A DNA stretch of 64,000 nucleotides from Puccinellia tenuiflora (GCA_012064385.1 QRDG01001872.1:145252-209251), one strand, 5' to 3'. Shown: positions 11,128 to 22,320, counted from the first letter of the stretch. The notes: a model not told the origin generated them from the sequence alone. Translations and numbers: made by a program.

Positions 11128-11990
11128 ATATCAAACAAGATATAACAATCTTTGGTTCTTTTCTTCTACATTGTTCGTGAGATGTTTATTTTTTTCCTTT
11201 ACTCATTGGCATGGCTTTATCTCCAATTTTTGGCTAACAATCTAACATAACTTTCACATGTAGTTACCCCACGCTTTGCTCAGTTTCAAAATTTATGACC
11301 CCTGGCATTTTTTTTTACTTTTACTTTTGCATGGGCGCAAACAGTCATATTTGGTCACAAAAAAATTGCAGTCATATGCTTCACTCTGTAACTAAAGTGT
11401 ATGATTATGAAATATTTGGTCAAATGCACTGGGCTAATTAAGGTTTCGTTGTTTATTTCTTAGGTGGAAACTTACCCATTTGGGCCCCGCTTGGATGTCG
11501 GGTAATCGGATCGGAAATGGCCGGTAAAATTTCACGGACCTCTAAACGTCTGTATTTTTACGATAGCATCCGTCGTTTTTGGGAGCTCCTACTCTCCGCG
11601 TTACGGAGGAAAACCACGCTCCGCGTACCTCTCTGCGCTGGCTGATGTTTGCTGGGCTTGGCCCATGTAAATGCACGCACTCACGCACGTATGTACTCCC
11701 CGTATGTACCAGTAACGGAGATACGCAGTCGAGGCTCCGGTCGTTCGTTTTGATTTATCCTATGCCTTGGGCTTGCTTTCCTCTTTTCCTGGCTAGGAGT
11801 ATCCTTTTCTTCTTTTCGCCACGAAGCTAGCTACGACCTACAGGCTACAAGTATCCCGCATAGGCTGGGTCAAAACACAAACACATATACCTACATTTAT
11901 TTTTGGCAAATATATACGTACACTATTATTAAGCTTCATAAAAAGCTAGGCACATACATACATGTCTCGCTCGCTAGCTGCTTCCACGAA
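11128..11990. other. Intergenic DNA; possible degenerate terminal region
   Basis: No gene. The stretch at 11590-11640 ('ggaaaaccacgctccgcgtacc') is weakly matched by the reverse complement of 14080-14125 ('ggaaaacgacgcgg...gctccgcgtacc'). These could be remains of inverted ends enclosing the AT-rich array between them. Confidence 0.35.
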
Positions 11991-13640
11991 TATTTTTCAA
12001 TTGTGCGCATAAATATTTTAATTTTTAGTGAACATAAACTATTAATAAATGATTTAATTAAATGAACAGAAAAATCGGTGAACAGAAACTGTTTTGAACG
12101 ATTTTAAAAAAGTTAACAGAAAAGGGTTGGTGAAGAGAAACTGTTTTTGAACAATTTAAAAAGTGAACAGCAAAAGGTCGGGGCGCGGAATCTTTTTTGA
12201 ACTATTTTAAAAAGTGAACACATAACATCAGAAACTATTTTTAAACGATTTTAAAAAAGTGGACATAAGTTATGAGTGAACATAAAGTATTCTTAAAGGA
12301 TTTTAAAAAGTGAACATAAATGGCCGCTTAACGAAATATATTTTTGAACGATTTTTAAAGGTAAACAGAAAATGGTGGTGAACGGAAACTATTTTTGAAC
12401 AATTTTAAAAATGAACAGAAAAAGGTCGGTGAACGAAATCTATTTTTGAACGATTTTAAAAGTGATCAGAAAAAGTATGTGAAGGGAAATTATTTTTGAA
12501 TGATTTTCAAATAGTGAATGAAATAGATATTAAAACGGAAACTATTTTTTAATGATTTTCAAAAAGTAATCAGAAACTATTTTAGAACGATTTTAAAAGT
12601 GTACAGAAAATGTCGGTAAACGGGAATTATTTTGAACAATTTTTGAAAAGCAAGTAGAAAAAGCTTGTGAATGAAAAATATTTTTGATTTTTTTTAAGTG
12701 AACATAAACTATTTTGGAACAATTTTAATAGTGAACAGAAAATGTCGGTGAACGGAATCTTATTTGGACGATTTTTCAATAAAATATTTATCTTACTTAA
12801 ACAATTTTCAAAACATGAACAATTATGTTATTTGAACGAATTTTTAATAAAACAAACAAATGATAATTAAAAAAATATTTATATGTAAAAAAATTATATT
12901 TATTCTATTGATTTCATAATGTGAACTTTATATGGTATTTGAACAATTCTTTAAAAATATGATTTTTTATTGTTTAAACGATTTTTTAATAAGAACATTT
13001 GTATCATTTGAATGATTTTCAAAACATGAACAATTATACTATTTGAACAAATTTTCAAGAAAGCATTTATCTTATTTGAAAAAAAATCTTACCTCATTTA
13101 AAAGTTTCTAAATATGAACATTTATATTATTTGAACGAAATTTCGATCCGAACATTTACCTCATTTCAAAATACGAACATTTATCTTATTTGAACGATTT
13201 TTCGATCCGAACATTTACCTCATTTGAATGATTTTAAAATACGAACATTTACATTATTTGAACGATTTTTCGATAAGAAACATTTAATTTACCTCATTTG
13301 AACGATTTTCAAATATAAACATTTATATTATTTGAACGATTTTTCAATAAGAACATTTACCTCATTTGAACAATTTTCAAATGTGAACATTTATGTTGTT
13401 TGAACGATTTTATGATAAGAAACATTTAATTTAACTCATTTGAACGATTTTGAAATATGAACATTTATATTATTTGAATGATTTTAAAATAATAATATTT
13501 ACCTCATTCGAACGATTTTCAAATATGAACATTTATGTTACTTGAACGATTTTTCAAAATTTATTATTTAAATTATTTTTAAATATGAACAATTTCTCAA
13601 TAAAAACATTTTTATTTGAACAAAAAACTCAAATCTAAAC
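11990..13640. repeat. AT-rich degenerate tandem array, two unit types
   Basis: From 12050 to 12790 a unit of about 50-60 bases recurs with heavy drift: 'gtgaacagaaa', 'tcggtgaacg', 'aactatttttgaacgatttt'. From 12800 to 13620 a second unit of about 65 bases takes over: 'gaacatttat', 'ttatttgaacgatttttc', 'acctcatttgaacgatttt'. Both share the GAACGATTTT core, so the second may have evolved from the first. 13640-13880 is purine-rich (A/G) simple sequence. There is no coding potential. Confidence 0.75.
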
Positions 13641-14342
13641 TCAAAAAAGACAGAAGCCAAAAAAGGGAAAAAAGAAAATAAACATAAAAAGAAATAATAA
13701 AAACGAAAAAAAAGAAGAAATGCAAAGAAGAAAAAGAAAAAAAGAAACGAAAAAGTAAATAAAAAGAACCAAAAATATTAAACATAGTACAAAATATAAA
13801 ATAGAAATAAACGAAAAAATAAGATATAAAAATGAAACAGGAAAAAAGAAAAAGGAAAAGAAACAGGAAACCAAAAAAGCAGCTGACGGCAATGCAAAGG
13901 AACCAGATCTGATGCGGGAAGAATCAGTGAAAGAAAGAAACTACGCGGAATGTCCCAGGTCAGAAAGAATAAGGAAGAGAAAGAATAACACGATCGACAC
14001 CACATACACGAAAACTGGGCCGGGCCCATAAGCGAGAAGGGGTACGCGGTAGCGATTCACAGGTACACAGAGCGAAACAAGCTCCACGGTACGCGGAGCA
14101 TAGCATTCCGCGTCGTTTTCCCACCCGGGTAAATTGAAACGGTGAACCAATCGGGTCCTTGGTGTAGTTTGACAACGTACTTGTGTGATTTTACACTGGG
14201 ATATTTCGAAATTCGAACCCGTTACGTACGTGCATGCATGGACGCATGGTCCAACCGTTATCACCCCTAGAAAGAATTGTAATTTCCCAGTTCGACCACA
14301 GCATATGTTTGTCATCCAGTAGCTAGCTAGCTAGCCCTGCAT

Positions 14343-14645
14343 GGACTGATGCATGATTTGCCCACTCTAGTCGGCACATAGCTGCAGAGACTGCATTCAT
14401 ACAAATCTCCTGACTTTACTGCGTCGAAATTACGGCGCATGTTTTTCAGTCTGATAAATAAAATTGTACATAGAGCCTAGATGAGCAGACTGGCAGATGC
14501 ATGTGTTGGTCGTGGGCTGACATGCGTATGCGTACGTGACCACAGAAGTGTGAGCTGCAGCATGCATGCAACCATGCAAGACCGTAATTGGGCAGTACGA
14601 GCAGAGTGACTGCCTTTTTACCAGGTTCACGGGTCTCTCATTCCA
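14343..14645 (-). repeat. Copy 2 of the 0.3-kb inverted duplication
   Basis: The reverse complement of this segment matches 1884-2155 in order and spacing, with substitutions and small indels. Homology fades near 14343 and 14645. The two copies lie about 12.2 kb apart in opposite orientation. A terminal repeat structure is not obvious, so it may be a MITE-like element or a piece of flank copied from near the 2.5-kb gene. Confidence 0.75.
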
Positions 14646-14649
14646 CCAC

Positions 14650-15480
14650 TCCCCCCACCCCCGGCTCCCTCTCTCTCTCATTCCTTGTCTCCTTGAGAGT
14701 CTCCCGCTCCTCTCCCACGTCGTCGGCGTCTCTGCCGACCAGCGTCGATGGGAGGAGGCCGGCCCTTGTACATAATTGTAGTGGTAGGTTTGCTCTAAGG
14801 TTAGGGTTTGGTCCTATGTGGCGACTGACACTATGTCGTTCTGCCTCTGGATCCTGGGGTCTACGAGTGGCGCCGACGACGCATCTCTCCACTTGGCTGG
14901 CTGCGGTTCATGGAGGATGGCGGCGATCGTTGTTTGAGTTGGAGTTGGTGGGGGCAGCTTAAATAAGCTTGTTCCGTACAGATCTGGGGATTGGAGCTTC
15001 TCCTTTGTGCTCGGCATGGAAGCGAGGATGAGGATGGATTCCATGTTTCCTGCCAATGGTTGGCGGCTTCTCTAGGGAGTGCTCTGATGGCGACGAGCTC
15101 GTCGTCGTTCTTCAGGGACGTGAGGCGACCCTTCCCGCATCAGACGCTGACTGCAATTTCTTACGGTCGGCGTCACTGCGTCAGTGGTCTTCTTCAACTT
15201 CTAGGCTGATATGCCGAACTGGAGGCCCTTCAGCTCTTGAGCAGCAGGTTTCCGCCTCCCTGTCCCAACTGGCTTCGTCACCAACGCGTCAAGTTTGGTT
15301 GTGCAAAGCTCTAGATCCGGCGCGGTGAAAATGAGCGAGACTTAATTGCGTTTTGTATTTACTTTTCGAGGTCCTTAGTGCAAATGTTAAGGGCTCTGAT
15401 GTTATTGCTTTCTTTCTTGAGGCCCTGGTTGTAATATGTACTTCCACTGACGGGAATATCCCTAATTTTAATGACTCCTA
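14650..15480 (+). mobile_element. Probable non-coding retroposon of the GC-rich family
   Basis: Composition and word use resemble 10004-11114 and 48180-49110: G/C-rich, with 'cttggctggctgcggttcatgg' and 'gacgagctcgtcgtcg'. The last part ('aggtccttagtgcaaatg', 'ggccctggttgtaatatg') looks like a retroposon 3' end. No A-tail or target duplication was found and no ORF has a domain. The assignment is tentative. Confidence 0.35.
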
Positions 15481-15634
15481 ACATAAGTATATCCGCCTCC
15501 GAATCAGAAACCGATTATTATCCGCTCCTAATCTGATGAAAAAAATGTAGTATAGGATATGACAACGACAAAGTCCGATCCGATCACATCCCTAGTTGAA
15601 TAGATAAAAAATACTACATAACAATGAAAAATAG

Positions 15635-15715
15635 CGGCAAATTTCACTCGAACTCGGGACCTGTTAGTCTGGAGACTACGACGTTGTGTTTATACCACTA
15701 CGCACACCAATAGTA
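15635..15715 (-). repeat. tRNA-like (SINE-type) remnant
   Basis: On the minus strand the order is an A-box-like TAGTGGTATAAACAC, an anticodon-arm-like CCAGACT and a B-box-like GAGTTCGAG. It cannot fold into a normal tRNA with a paired acceptor stem. This suggests a decayed tRNA-derived SINE. Confidence 0.3.
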
Positions 15716-16065
15716 AATGTTCAGATATATTGTAATGCCTAATTAATACTTTGTAAGACAAATCTAGGAATTTAAATTCAAAATTTACAATTCAAATTTG
15801 TCCAATAATCTCTCGAGATTTCACGGTTACCTCGATTACCTGACATCCCTGATCCCCTCGGTTAAATTTACCAATTCGGTAACCACAACCTTGAAAGGCA
15901 TGAAAAATTTTGGGCGTGGCTTCTCCATGAGAGCATCTCCAACAGGCGCCCAAATTGGCCCGCGCGCGCCAAATAACCGCTTTTTCCCGCGCGCGGGGCC
16001 AAATCGGCCGCTCCAGCAGGCGCGGGGAAAAAGAGCGCGCGCGGGCCAAAGCGGTAGTTCTGGCG

Positions 16066-16072
16066 CTATATA
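16066..16072 (+). promoter_or_regulatory. TATA box of the AP2/ERF reading frame
   Basis: CTATATA lies about 120 bases before the AP2 start codon and inside the transposon ends. The promoter therefore appears to travel with the element. Confidence 0.5.
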
Positions 16073-16186
16073 CACCGCCCCGTGTCCAGCGCGCGCTCCA
16101 CCACGCGTAGCGCAACGGCTTCCCCTCCCTCCCGCCACCGCTAGGATTCCAGCCGCCACCGCCGCGCAACCACTTCCCCTTCCACG

Positions 16187-16764
16187 ATGCCGCCGCGCCG
16201 CCGCTCGCAGTCCGGCTACCGCGGCGTCCGACGCCGCCCCAACGGTCACTACACCGCGGAGATCCGCTCCGGCGACACCCGCGTCCCGCTGGGGACGTTC
16301 TTCAGCGCGCAGGCCGCCGCCCGCGCGTACGACGCGGCGGCGTGGCGTCTCGGCCGCGACCCGGCCTCCATGAACTTCCGCGACTCCCGCAACCTGCAGG
16401 AGGCGGTGGACCGGGCGCCTCAGCCGTTCATCGTCACCGCCGAGGACCGCCGCGCGCGATGCTCAACCTCGTCGCGGTGAATGACCGCCGCGCCGTGGAC
16501 GCGTGGTACCGCGCCCACCCGGAACAGAGGGATGAGGAGCTCGCGCACTGGGAGACGTTGCGCGCGGAGCGGGCCGAGCGCCGGGCCGAGATGCATGAAT
16601 GGCGCAAGGAGAGGAGGGCGCTCAGGACGGCGGCGGAGGCTGAACTGGCGGCCGGCCGCGCCTGCTGGCCCGCCGGCGACCCGATGTGGGACGCGCTGCA
16701 GGACTCCGTCTCCGACACGACGAACTCCGACAGCGACTTCTACTCCTCCGACAGCGACTTCTAG
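16187..16764 (+). CDS. AP2/ERF-domain protein of the grass transposon-associated type, frame broken after the AP2 domain
   Basis: Residues about 10-65 form one AP2/ERF DNA-binding domain: YRGVR at the start, AEIRSG, LGTF, AARAYDAAAWRLG and a final NF. The first frame (16187-16480) then stops early. The downstream frame (from about 16460 to 16764) carries the expected tail: an Arg/Glu-rich helix (DRRAVDAWYRAHPEQRDEEL), then AERRAEMHEWRKERRALR, ending in an acidic DSDFYSSDSDF repeat. One small indel near 16455-16465 would join them, so this is either a recent pseudogene or a sequencing slip. Grass genomes hold many copies of such short AP2 proteins. Function unknown; DNA binding is likely for the intact domain. 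Confidence 0.65.
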
Positions 16765-17293
16765 TCCTCCGACGGCGACTTCTAGATCGCCGGCGCGTTC
16801 CGCCGGTGCGTAGTGTTGTCCATGCGCGCCTATATGCGCGTAGTGTTAATATGTGTGCGTTTGTAGCGCCTGTGCGCGTAGGTGTGTTCGTCGAACCCTA
16901 ATATATTTCTATTTCTATGTCTTTTTTCGATCCAATTTCAGCGCGCTCTCATTGTGGATAAGGTTTCTGGCGCTCTATTTTAGCGCGCCTGCTAAAGCGG
17001 CAAGTTTTGGCGCGATGTTTTGGCGCGTCTGCTAAAGTGAAACAGACGCGCGGCGCGTCAAAACGCCTTTTTGGCGCTGCAAACTTTTTATACCGCGCCG
17101 GCGCATTGGGCGCCTGTTGGAGATGGTCTGAGAAGGAAAAGAACTGTGCCCACATCCGTTTTGGATTCCGTTCGTACAAACACCATGGCATCTCCTGCTT
17201 GTGTACGTTCTCGTGTTACGGGCGGAAACTACAGATTTTACCTCGGTGCACGCCACCACCAACACCGAGGAAGCCGATAGCACTTCCGGACAC

Positions 17294-18000
17294 ATGGCGG
17301 CGCCGGAGCCCACCAACACCGAGGAAGCCGAGTCGGCGGCATCCGACACCACCAAAGAGGCAGCCGAGGAGGCTTGCCGGCGGGCGGAGGAGCTCTACCT
17401 CGCCGGCCACTTTGCAGGGGCGTATCGCCATGCCCGGAGGGCCCGGCGGCTGTTCCCCGCACTCCCCGGCCTCGCGAACTTGCTGGCGGCCTACCGCGTC
17501 CACGCCGCCGCGGCCGCAAGCCCCGACCGCCCCCAACTGGTACGCCATCCTCGCCGTGGAGCAGCAAGCCGTTGCCACCACGCACGAGGCCGTCAAGAGG
17601 CAGTTCCGACGGCTGTCCCTCCTCGTCCACCCCGACAAGAACAGCTCCTCCGCCGCCGAGGGCGCCTTCAAGATCCTCCGACAGGCGTGCGACGCCCTAC
17701 TCTCCGACAGCCACCACCACCATGCTGACGTGAACAGCGCCTCCGCCGCCACTGCGGCGCCGCAGCCGTCCAGACGGAAGACATCGTACACTCCGGCGCG
17801 GGCGCCTGCCGCGGCCGACGCTGAAACCTTCAGGCCGCGCACGCACAAGCGGATCTACTGCTGGCACTGCAAGCGCGAGTTCGGCCGGCAGGTCGGACCC
17901 GTCGAGGAGAGGGTGGGAGCGGCGTGCCCCGGTGCTACAGGCGGTTGTGGCCGCCGTGGGAGAGGGAGGCCTTGTTGGATTTCAGAACCTTGGAATCGTT
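17294..18000 (+). pseudogene. J-domain (DnaJ type III) protein, frameshifted
   Basis: The start at 17294 opens a frame with the N-terminal helix pair of plant nuclear-type J proteins: EEACRRAEELYLAGHFAGAY, then ARRLFPALPGLANLLAAYRV. At about 17515-17545, in a C-rich run, the frame must shift by one to continue into NWYAILAV, RQFRRLSLLVHPDKN and FKILRQACDALLSD. This is a J domain with its HPD motif, which would stimulate Hsp70 ATPase. A Cys pair (CWHC, near 17860) begins what should be a zinc ribbon, but the rest decays and the frame runs on to 18182 without sense. A TNTEEA-coding segment is duplicated just before and after the start (17250 and 17310). With the missing C-terminus, a pseudogene is likely. 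Its relative is at 22936-23511. Confidence 0.7.
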
Positions 18001-18584
18001 CGCGCATGCCACGTCCGGATGATGAAACTCAACGAGAGCCCGGCGAGAAGACACATATGAACACACAGGGACCTTATGTGTTGATATTTCTTTTCAGTTG
18101 CCTAGAGTTTTGTTTCGCTAAATCTCTCGTTTTTTCTTTACAGTTAATTCACTCTTCGCTAAATCTCTTGTCAATGATCTGACTAGAATTTTGTTTTATC
18201 AGCGTGCGTCGCCCATGAAAATCGATACAAGCGATCGATTACATTACACCGGTTGCAATCGCAATGTTAAAAAACAATGACAAAAAAACTAAACTAAAGT
18301 ACAAATACTTTAGAAAAAAATTAACACGTATTCTTTGCATGTGCTAGAAATAAAATCAGAATCATTATCAGTAGATGCATGTAATATGTTTTCTAGTGTA
18401 TTTGATTGTTATAATCATGTCTAGTGTCAAATTTTAATATGACAAATAAATAAAATTAGTTGAAATGAGTTATAATTGTACCGGTCCACCGGTGTGAATT
18501 TTCATTTTCTATTATTCGATTTTTTTTATGAGCTTATAACCTCTCTGTCTCTAGTCATTTCATTCTCTTGAAGATATCCTTAAT
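18000..18584. other. AT-rich intergenic DNA
   Basis: No gene or clear repeat; the end of the frameshifted J-protein reading frame falls here. Confidence 0.4.
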
Positions 18585-18585
18585 A

Positions 18586-18709
18586 CTCCCTCCGTCCCGA
18601 AAAAGATGTCATAAGTTTGTTTAAATTTTGATGTATCTAGACATAATTTAGTGTATAGATACATCCAAATTTGGACAAATCTGTGACATCCTTTTTGGGA
18701 CAGAGTTAG
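18586..18709. mobile_element. Stowaway MITE (Tc1/mariner type), 124 bp
   Basis: Left end CTCCCTCCGTCCCGAAAAAG; right end CTTTTTGGGACAGAGTTAG, an imperfect inverse. TA lies on both sides (18584-18585 and 18710-18711), the Stowaway target duplication. Internal inverted similarity ('tttgtttaaattttgatg' and 'catccaaatttggaca') gives the usual hairpin. Confidence 0.9.
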
Positions 18710-18711
18710 TA

Positions 18712-20519
18712 TGATTTTTATTTAGGTTTAGGGCGGTCTTTATTAAATACAAGAGATTTGAAACTCCATATTTTGAGCTAGAGAAGCTAGATCAAACTAC
18801 GAATTTGTATGGACTATAAGAATAAACATAAAATCCAAAGAGGTCTCTACATTTATTACACATAAAGGACAAAAAAAAGTAGGGTGACTTGGTGCCAAGG
18901 GAAACTCAAACGTGTAGCCATAGGGTAGACTATCATGGTGAAAGGATTGTGAGGATTTTGACGTGCAGATCGGGTAACGGGATAGACAATAGGTGTTACC
19001 CAGGTTCGATCCCTTGCGTGAGAGGTAAAGATGTACTCCTACTTGTGTTGTATTATGTGTCTTGGCTACAGTGGATGGATGTGTGATTGTTCGATCGTGA
19101 TGTTCACAGGCCGTGTCTTATATCGGGAGACACGGCGGGGTTACAATGTTCGATGGTGTAGTAGTAGTGGGTATTAACGAGCGATGATCACAATGGTAAT
19201 TAACTGGCACGTCAATGTATAGGGCAGTCTTGTACTTAACATGGGCCACCTTGAATCAATGAGGCAGTATAGTTGACTTGGTCCACCTTAGGTTTGCTGA
19301 TCCTTCTCATGAACTTGGCCCCACCTGGTAGTGATCCCGATGTCACTTGGGAAAGGCGTGGAAAGCCGACTATTAACATCATGGTAGTACTTGTATGTTA
19401 GCAGTATGTGGTTCATAGTAATATATTCCGGGTATCGTGAGTTAGATGTTTTCCTAAGCGGGAAAGTGGAAGTTCAAAATCAATCTTGTTAAATGTTGAC
19501 ATGACTTATGCAAGCTAAGAAACAGTGTATTGTATACTAGACACCACAATAGCACGGTAGTTTGCCTCGTAGGTTTACAACACCACAATCTCCCTCAATT
19601 TATTTTTTATCGGTGCCCATCGTTATTCTATATTCCACTTTCTAGCTTGTTCTCTATGACAGTCCTACGGGCTTCTCCTCCCGCTTTGGATATCCATGTA
19701 CTGCGGAGACGACAAGGCCGGATTGCCTCCTTTCTCCCCTCCAGATCCGGTCCTCCATTGTCGTTGGCGGCTGTCGATTTCAAGGTAGGGTACCGACAAC
19801 TCGATCGATTACACTTCCATCTAAGCTCACATGTCTGATAACCTTAGGTGGTGATGATTGTTCCTAGCCGATAGTCATTGTCTTAGCCATCTATGTTATG
19901 TCGCTTGTCAGTCTATTTTTTCCCGTATCCCTCCTCCCATCTTTGTTCCACTTTTTCGCTCTTTTTTATCTTCTTTCTCCTCTCCCCTTCATATTTTTTT
20001 ATCCTCCATTGGGACACACAATGGATGGCGACAGAGAGATCGCTCCCTAAGCATAGTAATCAAATATTTAACATTTTCCTTTTTTTTCCTAGTCATGTGC
20101 TGCACAGGCACTTCGTGCATTTCTTTTCATATTTTTATTCGTCGAAACATCTTAAAAGTTCTCGTATGTGCATGCACGATCGAGGTCGGGTTTTTTCTTT
20201 CTTTTTTTATAATAGGTAGGGTTTTTTTCCTGTTGTTGCGAAGTGGAGCATTGCTGCGGAAACCTCAAATGGATCCCAAGCTCCATAGGTCTTGCTATTT
20301 TGAAAATAAAAATTTCTATTTTTAGGTTTCAAAAAATTCGGCAAAAAAAAACGGGGGTGTAGATAATGTCGAACTATACCACCGTGAAAATTTTCAAAGA
20401 AAAATGCGATGTATTCTAGGCTACACAAAAATGAAAAATGTGACCAAATTTCAAGCAAAGTGTGTAATGTTTACCAATCCAGATCTACACATTTGTCATT
20501 TTTTACACAGGCTAAAATT
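18712..20519. other. Intergenic DNA, no supported gene
   Basis: Several short ORFs (for example 19530-19838 and 19858-20325) are rich in Phe/Leu/Ser from T/C-rich sequence and have no domain. A B-box-like GGTTCGATCCC near 19003 hints at a tRNA-derived fragment but no matching A box is clear. Confidence 0.4.
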
Positions 20520-20527
20520 TAACGAAC

Positions 20528-20684
20528 ATTGAGAACTAGACAGAGGCCTAGCGATAAGGGTCACAGTGGTGCATCCTACTGGACAGAGTTCGAATCCTAT
20601 CAGAAGCGAATATTTGACATCCCACGTGGGTGGGCTTTAAAAAAAACATGGGTGTAGTGCCCATGGATCTCGTTTAAAAAAAAA
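20528..20684 (+). mobile_element. SINE with A-tail and target duplication
   Basis: Internal RNA polymerase III promoter words are present: an A-box-like CTAGCGATAAGGG near 20550 and a B box GAGTTCGAATCC near 20589, about 40 bases apart as in tRNA-derived SINEs. The body ends in TTTAAAAAAAAA. TAACGAAC flanks both sides (20520-20527 and 20685-20692). Its length of 157 bp fits a plant SINE. Confidence 0.75.
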
Positions 20685-20728
20685 TAACGAACTTCGGACT
20701 GAGATTTTTTAGATCATATTATTATCTA

Positions 20729-22320
20729 CTAGCAAAAATGCCCGTGCTTTGCTACGGGTTAAATTTTATTTAATATTTTTTGGGGCTTTGAAGAATTTCA
20801 ATGCTTGAAAATTATTTTTTTCTTGACGGAACAAAGTGACATAGAGAAGACGATCGGTGAAAGGCAGCAACACGGCAAAACCACGAATACCATGGTTAAT
20901 TCATCGGATGCAACCCCCCACTCTGTAATATATATTTTGATCATTCTATTCTCTAGGTTCACAAATGTTTCATATAATCCCTGGTATTTTCATGCAAGTT
21001 TCATCGGAAAAAATAAGAAATATGACGCATTCACAAAAGCTGAGAGGATAATTATTCGAAAAGTCGGACATGAACACATATGAAGAAACACATTTCCTTT
21101 TGCACCCGAAACAGATTATAGCTAATTATGGTACACGAATAAATACAACAAGATATCAAAGCAACATTAACAAGTTACTCGTATTTGAACTGGACTTCAG
21201 ATAAAAGCACAATCATCATGGAGTAGACTGTGCTAGACGGAAAAAAAAACAGGACAACATGGTACGTCACTGGCAAACAATAATCGCCGAGTTTCTTCTC
21301 CAAAATAATAATAACTGATGAGATTACTTTTCAAAAACAAAACAATAAGAATTGGACGTACGTCCATCGCATTATCATAGAACGTTACCACTGAGTCAAA
21401 CTATATCAGGAGAAGTTGAGAAGAGATTGACACACTGGGAAATACACATCTGAACCTAAGGGCATATGCCCCGTTTTCAAAAAACGGATTTCTACATGCT
21501 CAAATAATTTGAAAAAAAATCCGGTCATACACATCCACATTCTATGGCGGCGCAAAAAGTTTCGTCAATAAATGATCATTATTTTGGTTTATGTGAAAAA
21601 GACAAAAGAATGTCTCAAACAAGTTTTTTTTTCTGCACAAAAATTTGTCTTTTTTGCGGAGACAAAACAAAAGTTTTTTTTTCACAAAACTTTATACCAC
21701 ACACATATTTCGGTGAGATGTACACATAAAATTTTATTTCGTATTTTTACACAATTTAAAACGTGTTTAAAATACACTTTAAAAAAACAGGGGCAGATGC
21801 CCTTGAGTGCAGAAAGTGCACTCTCTCGACACACTGCTCTACGTCACAGCACCAAGTGTTGCTGATCTTCTCCCCACACACCCCACGTTGGCCAGAGCTA
21901 GCACGTCGATTTTGTCAGCACAAGAAGCTCGCTGTGGTTTTTTCTGCACGGCGGGCAACGGCCATCATTGTCGCGGAGAAAATTGCTTGGATGGCGTAAA
22001 AGGACTCCACGCCCTGTGCAGCTTCATCTCGACGGTAATCCGGCACCGGCGGTGAGAAATCGAGCGGGTCGCGGACGATGGTCGAGAAGCGAGAGGAGGC
22101 TTTAGGCTTGCGGCGGACAGCATCTTTTATTGAAGCGATCGATGTACGGGGATGGATTTCGTGATGGATTAGGCTTAGAATCCTTCCCAACAGACCACAT
22201 CCAGTACGTACGACGGGTCGGTGTGCCGTGTGCGGCCAGAACGACTTACGAAACGAATGAAAATGGACGAAATATCGGGAGGAAGAAGCGTTAGTGCTTT
22301 TATTATTAGGTAGGTATAGA
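20729..22320 (-). mobile_element. Non-autonomous Helitron, 1.6 kb, minus orientation
   Basis: Read on the minus strand the element starts TCTATACCTACC (complement of 22320 leftwards) and ends CTAG (complement of 20732-20729). The end is preceded by a hairpin with CCCGT/ACGGG stem about 11 bases before it. The host base before the 5' end is A and after the 3' end is T, as Helitrons require. No Rep/helicase is encoded. Contents include a nested MITE (21458-21804) and a GC-richer segment (21830-22200) of unknown origin that may be captured gene sequence. Confidence 0.78.
21458..21804. mobile_element. MITE nested in the Helitron, 347 bp
   Basis: Left end AAGGGCATATGCCCC; the right end read inward is AAGGGCATCTGCCCC, followed by T-rich stretches on both sides. 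The interior is AT-rich and non-coding. I could not see a clear target duplication, so the superfamily is open (Mutator-like is possible). Confidence 0.65.

Larger units (their letters stand above)
15931..17128. mobile_element. PIF/Harbinger-like element carrying an AP2/ERF gene
   Basis: Left end GAGCATCTCCAACAGGCGCC; the right end read inward is GACCATCTCCAACAGGCGCC. The match continues to CCAA with a single difference in about 23 bases. The element is flanked by TGA on both sides (15928-15930 and 17129-17131), a 3-bp duplication close to the TNA targets of PIF/Harbinger elements. It holds a TATA box, an AP2-domain reading frame and a long G/C-rich subterminal region with 'gcgcgc' runs. No transposase (DDE or Myb-like) is present, so it would have to be mobilised in trans. 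The superfamily call is inference from end sequence and duplication length. Confidence 0.65.

Noticed and set aside
13641..14029. Phe/Leu/Ser-rich minus-strand ORFs resembling membrane proteins
   Set aside because: They translate an A/G-rich simple sequence; no start context, no conserved pattern.
18990..19015. tRNA gene suggested by GGTTCGATCCC
   Set aside because: B box only; no acceptor, D or anticodon stems can be formed around it.
19858..20325. 155-codon ORF
   Set aside because: T/C-rich sequence giving Phe/Ser/Leu runs; no domain, and it runs into unrelated repeat-like sequence.
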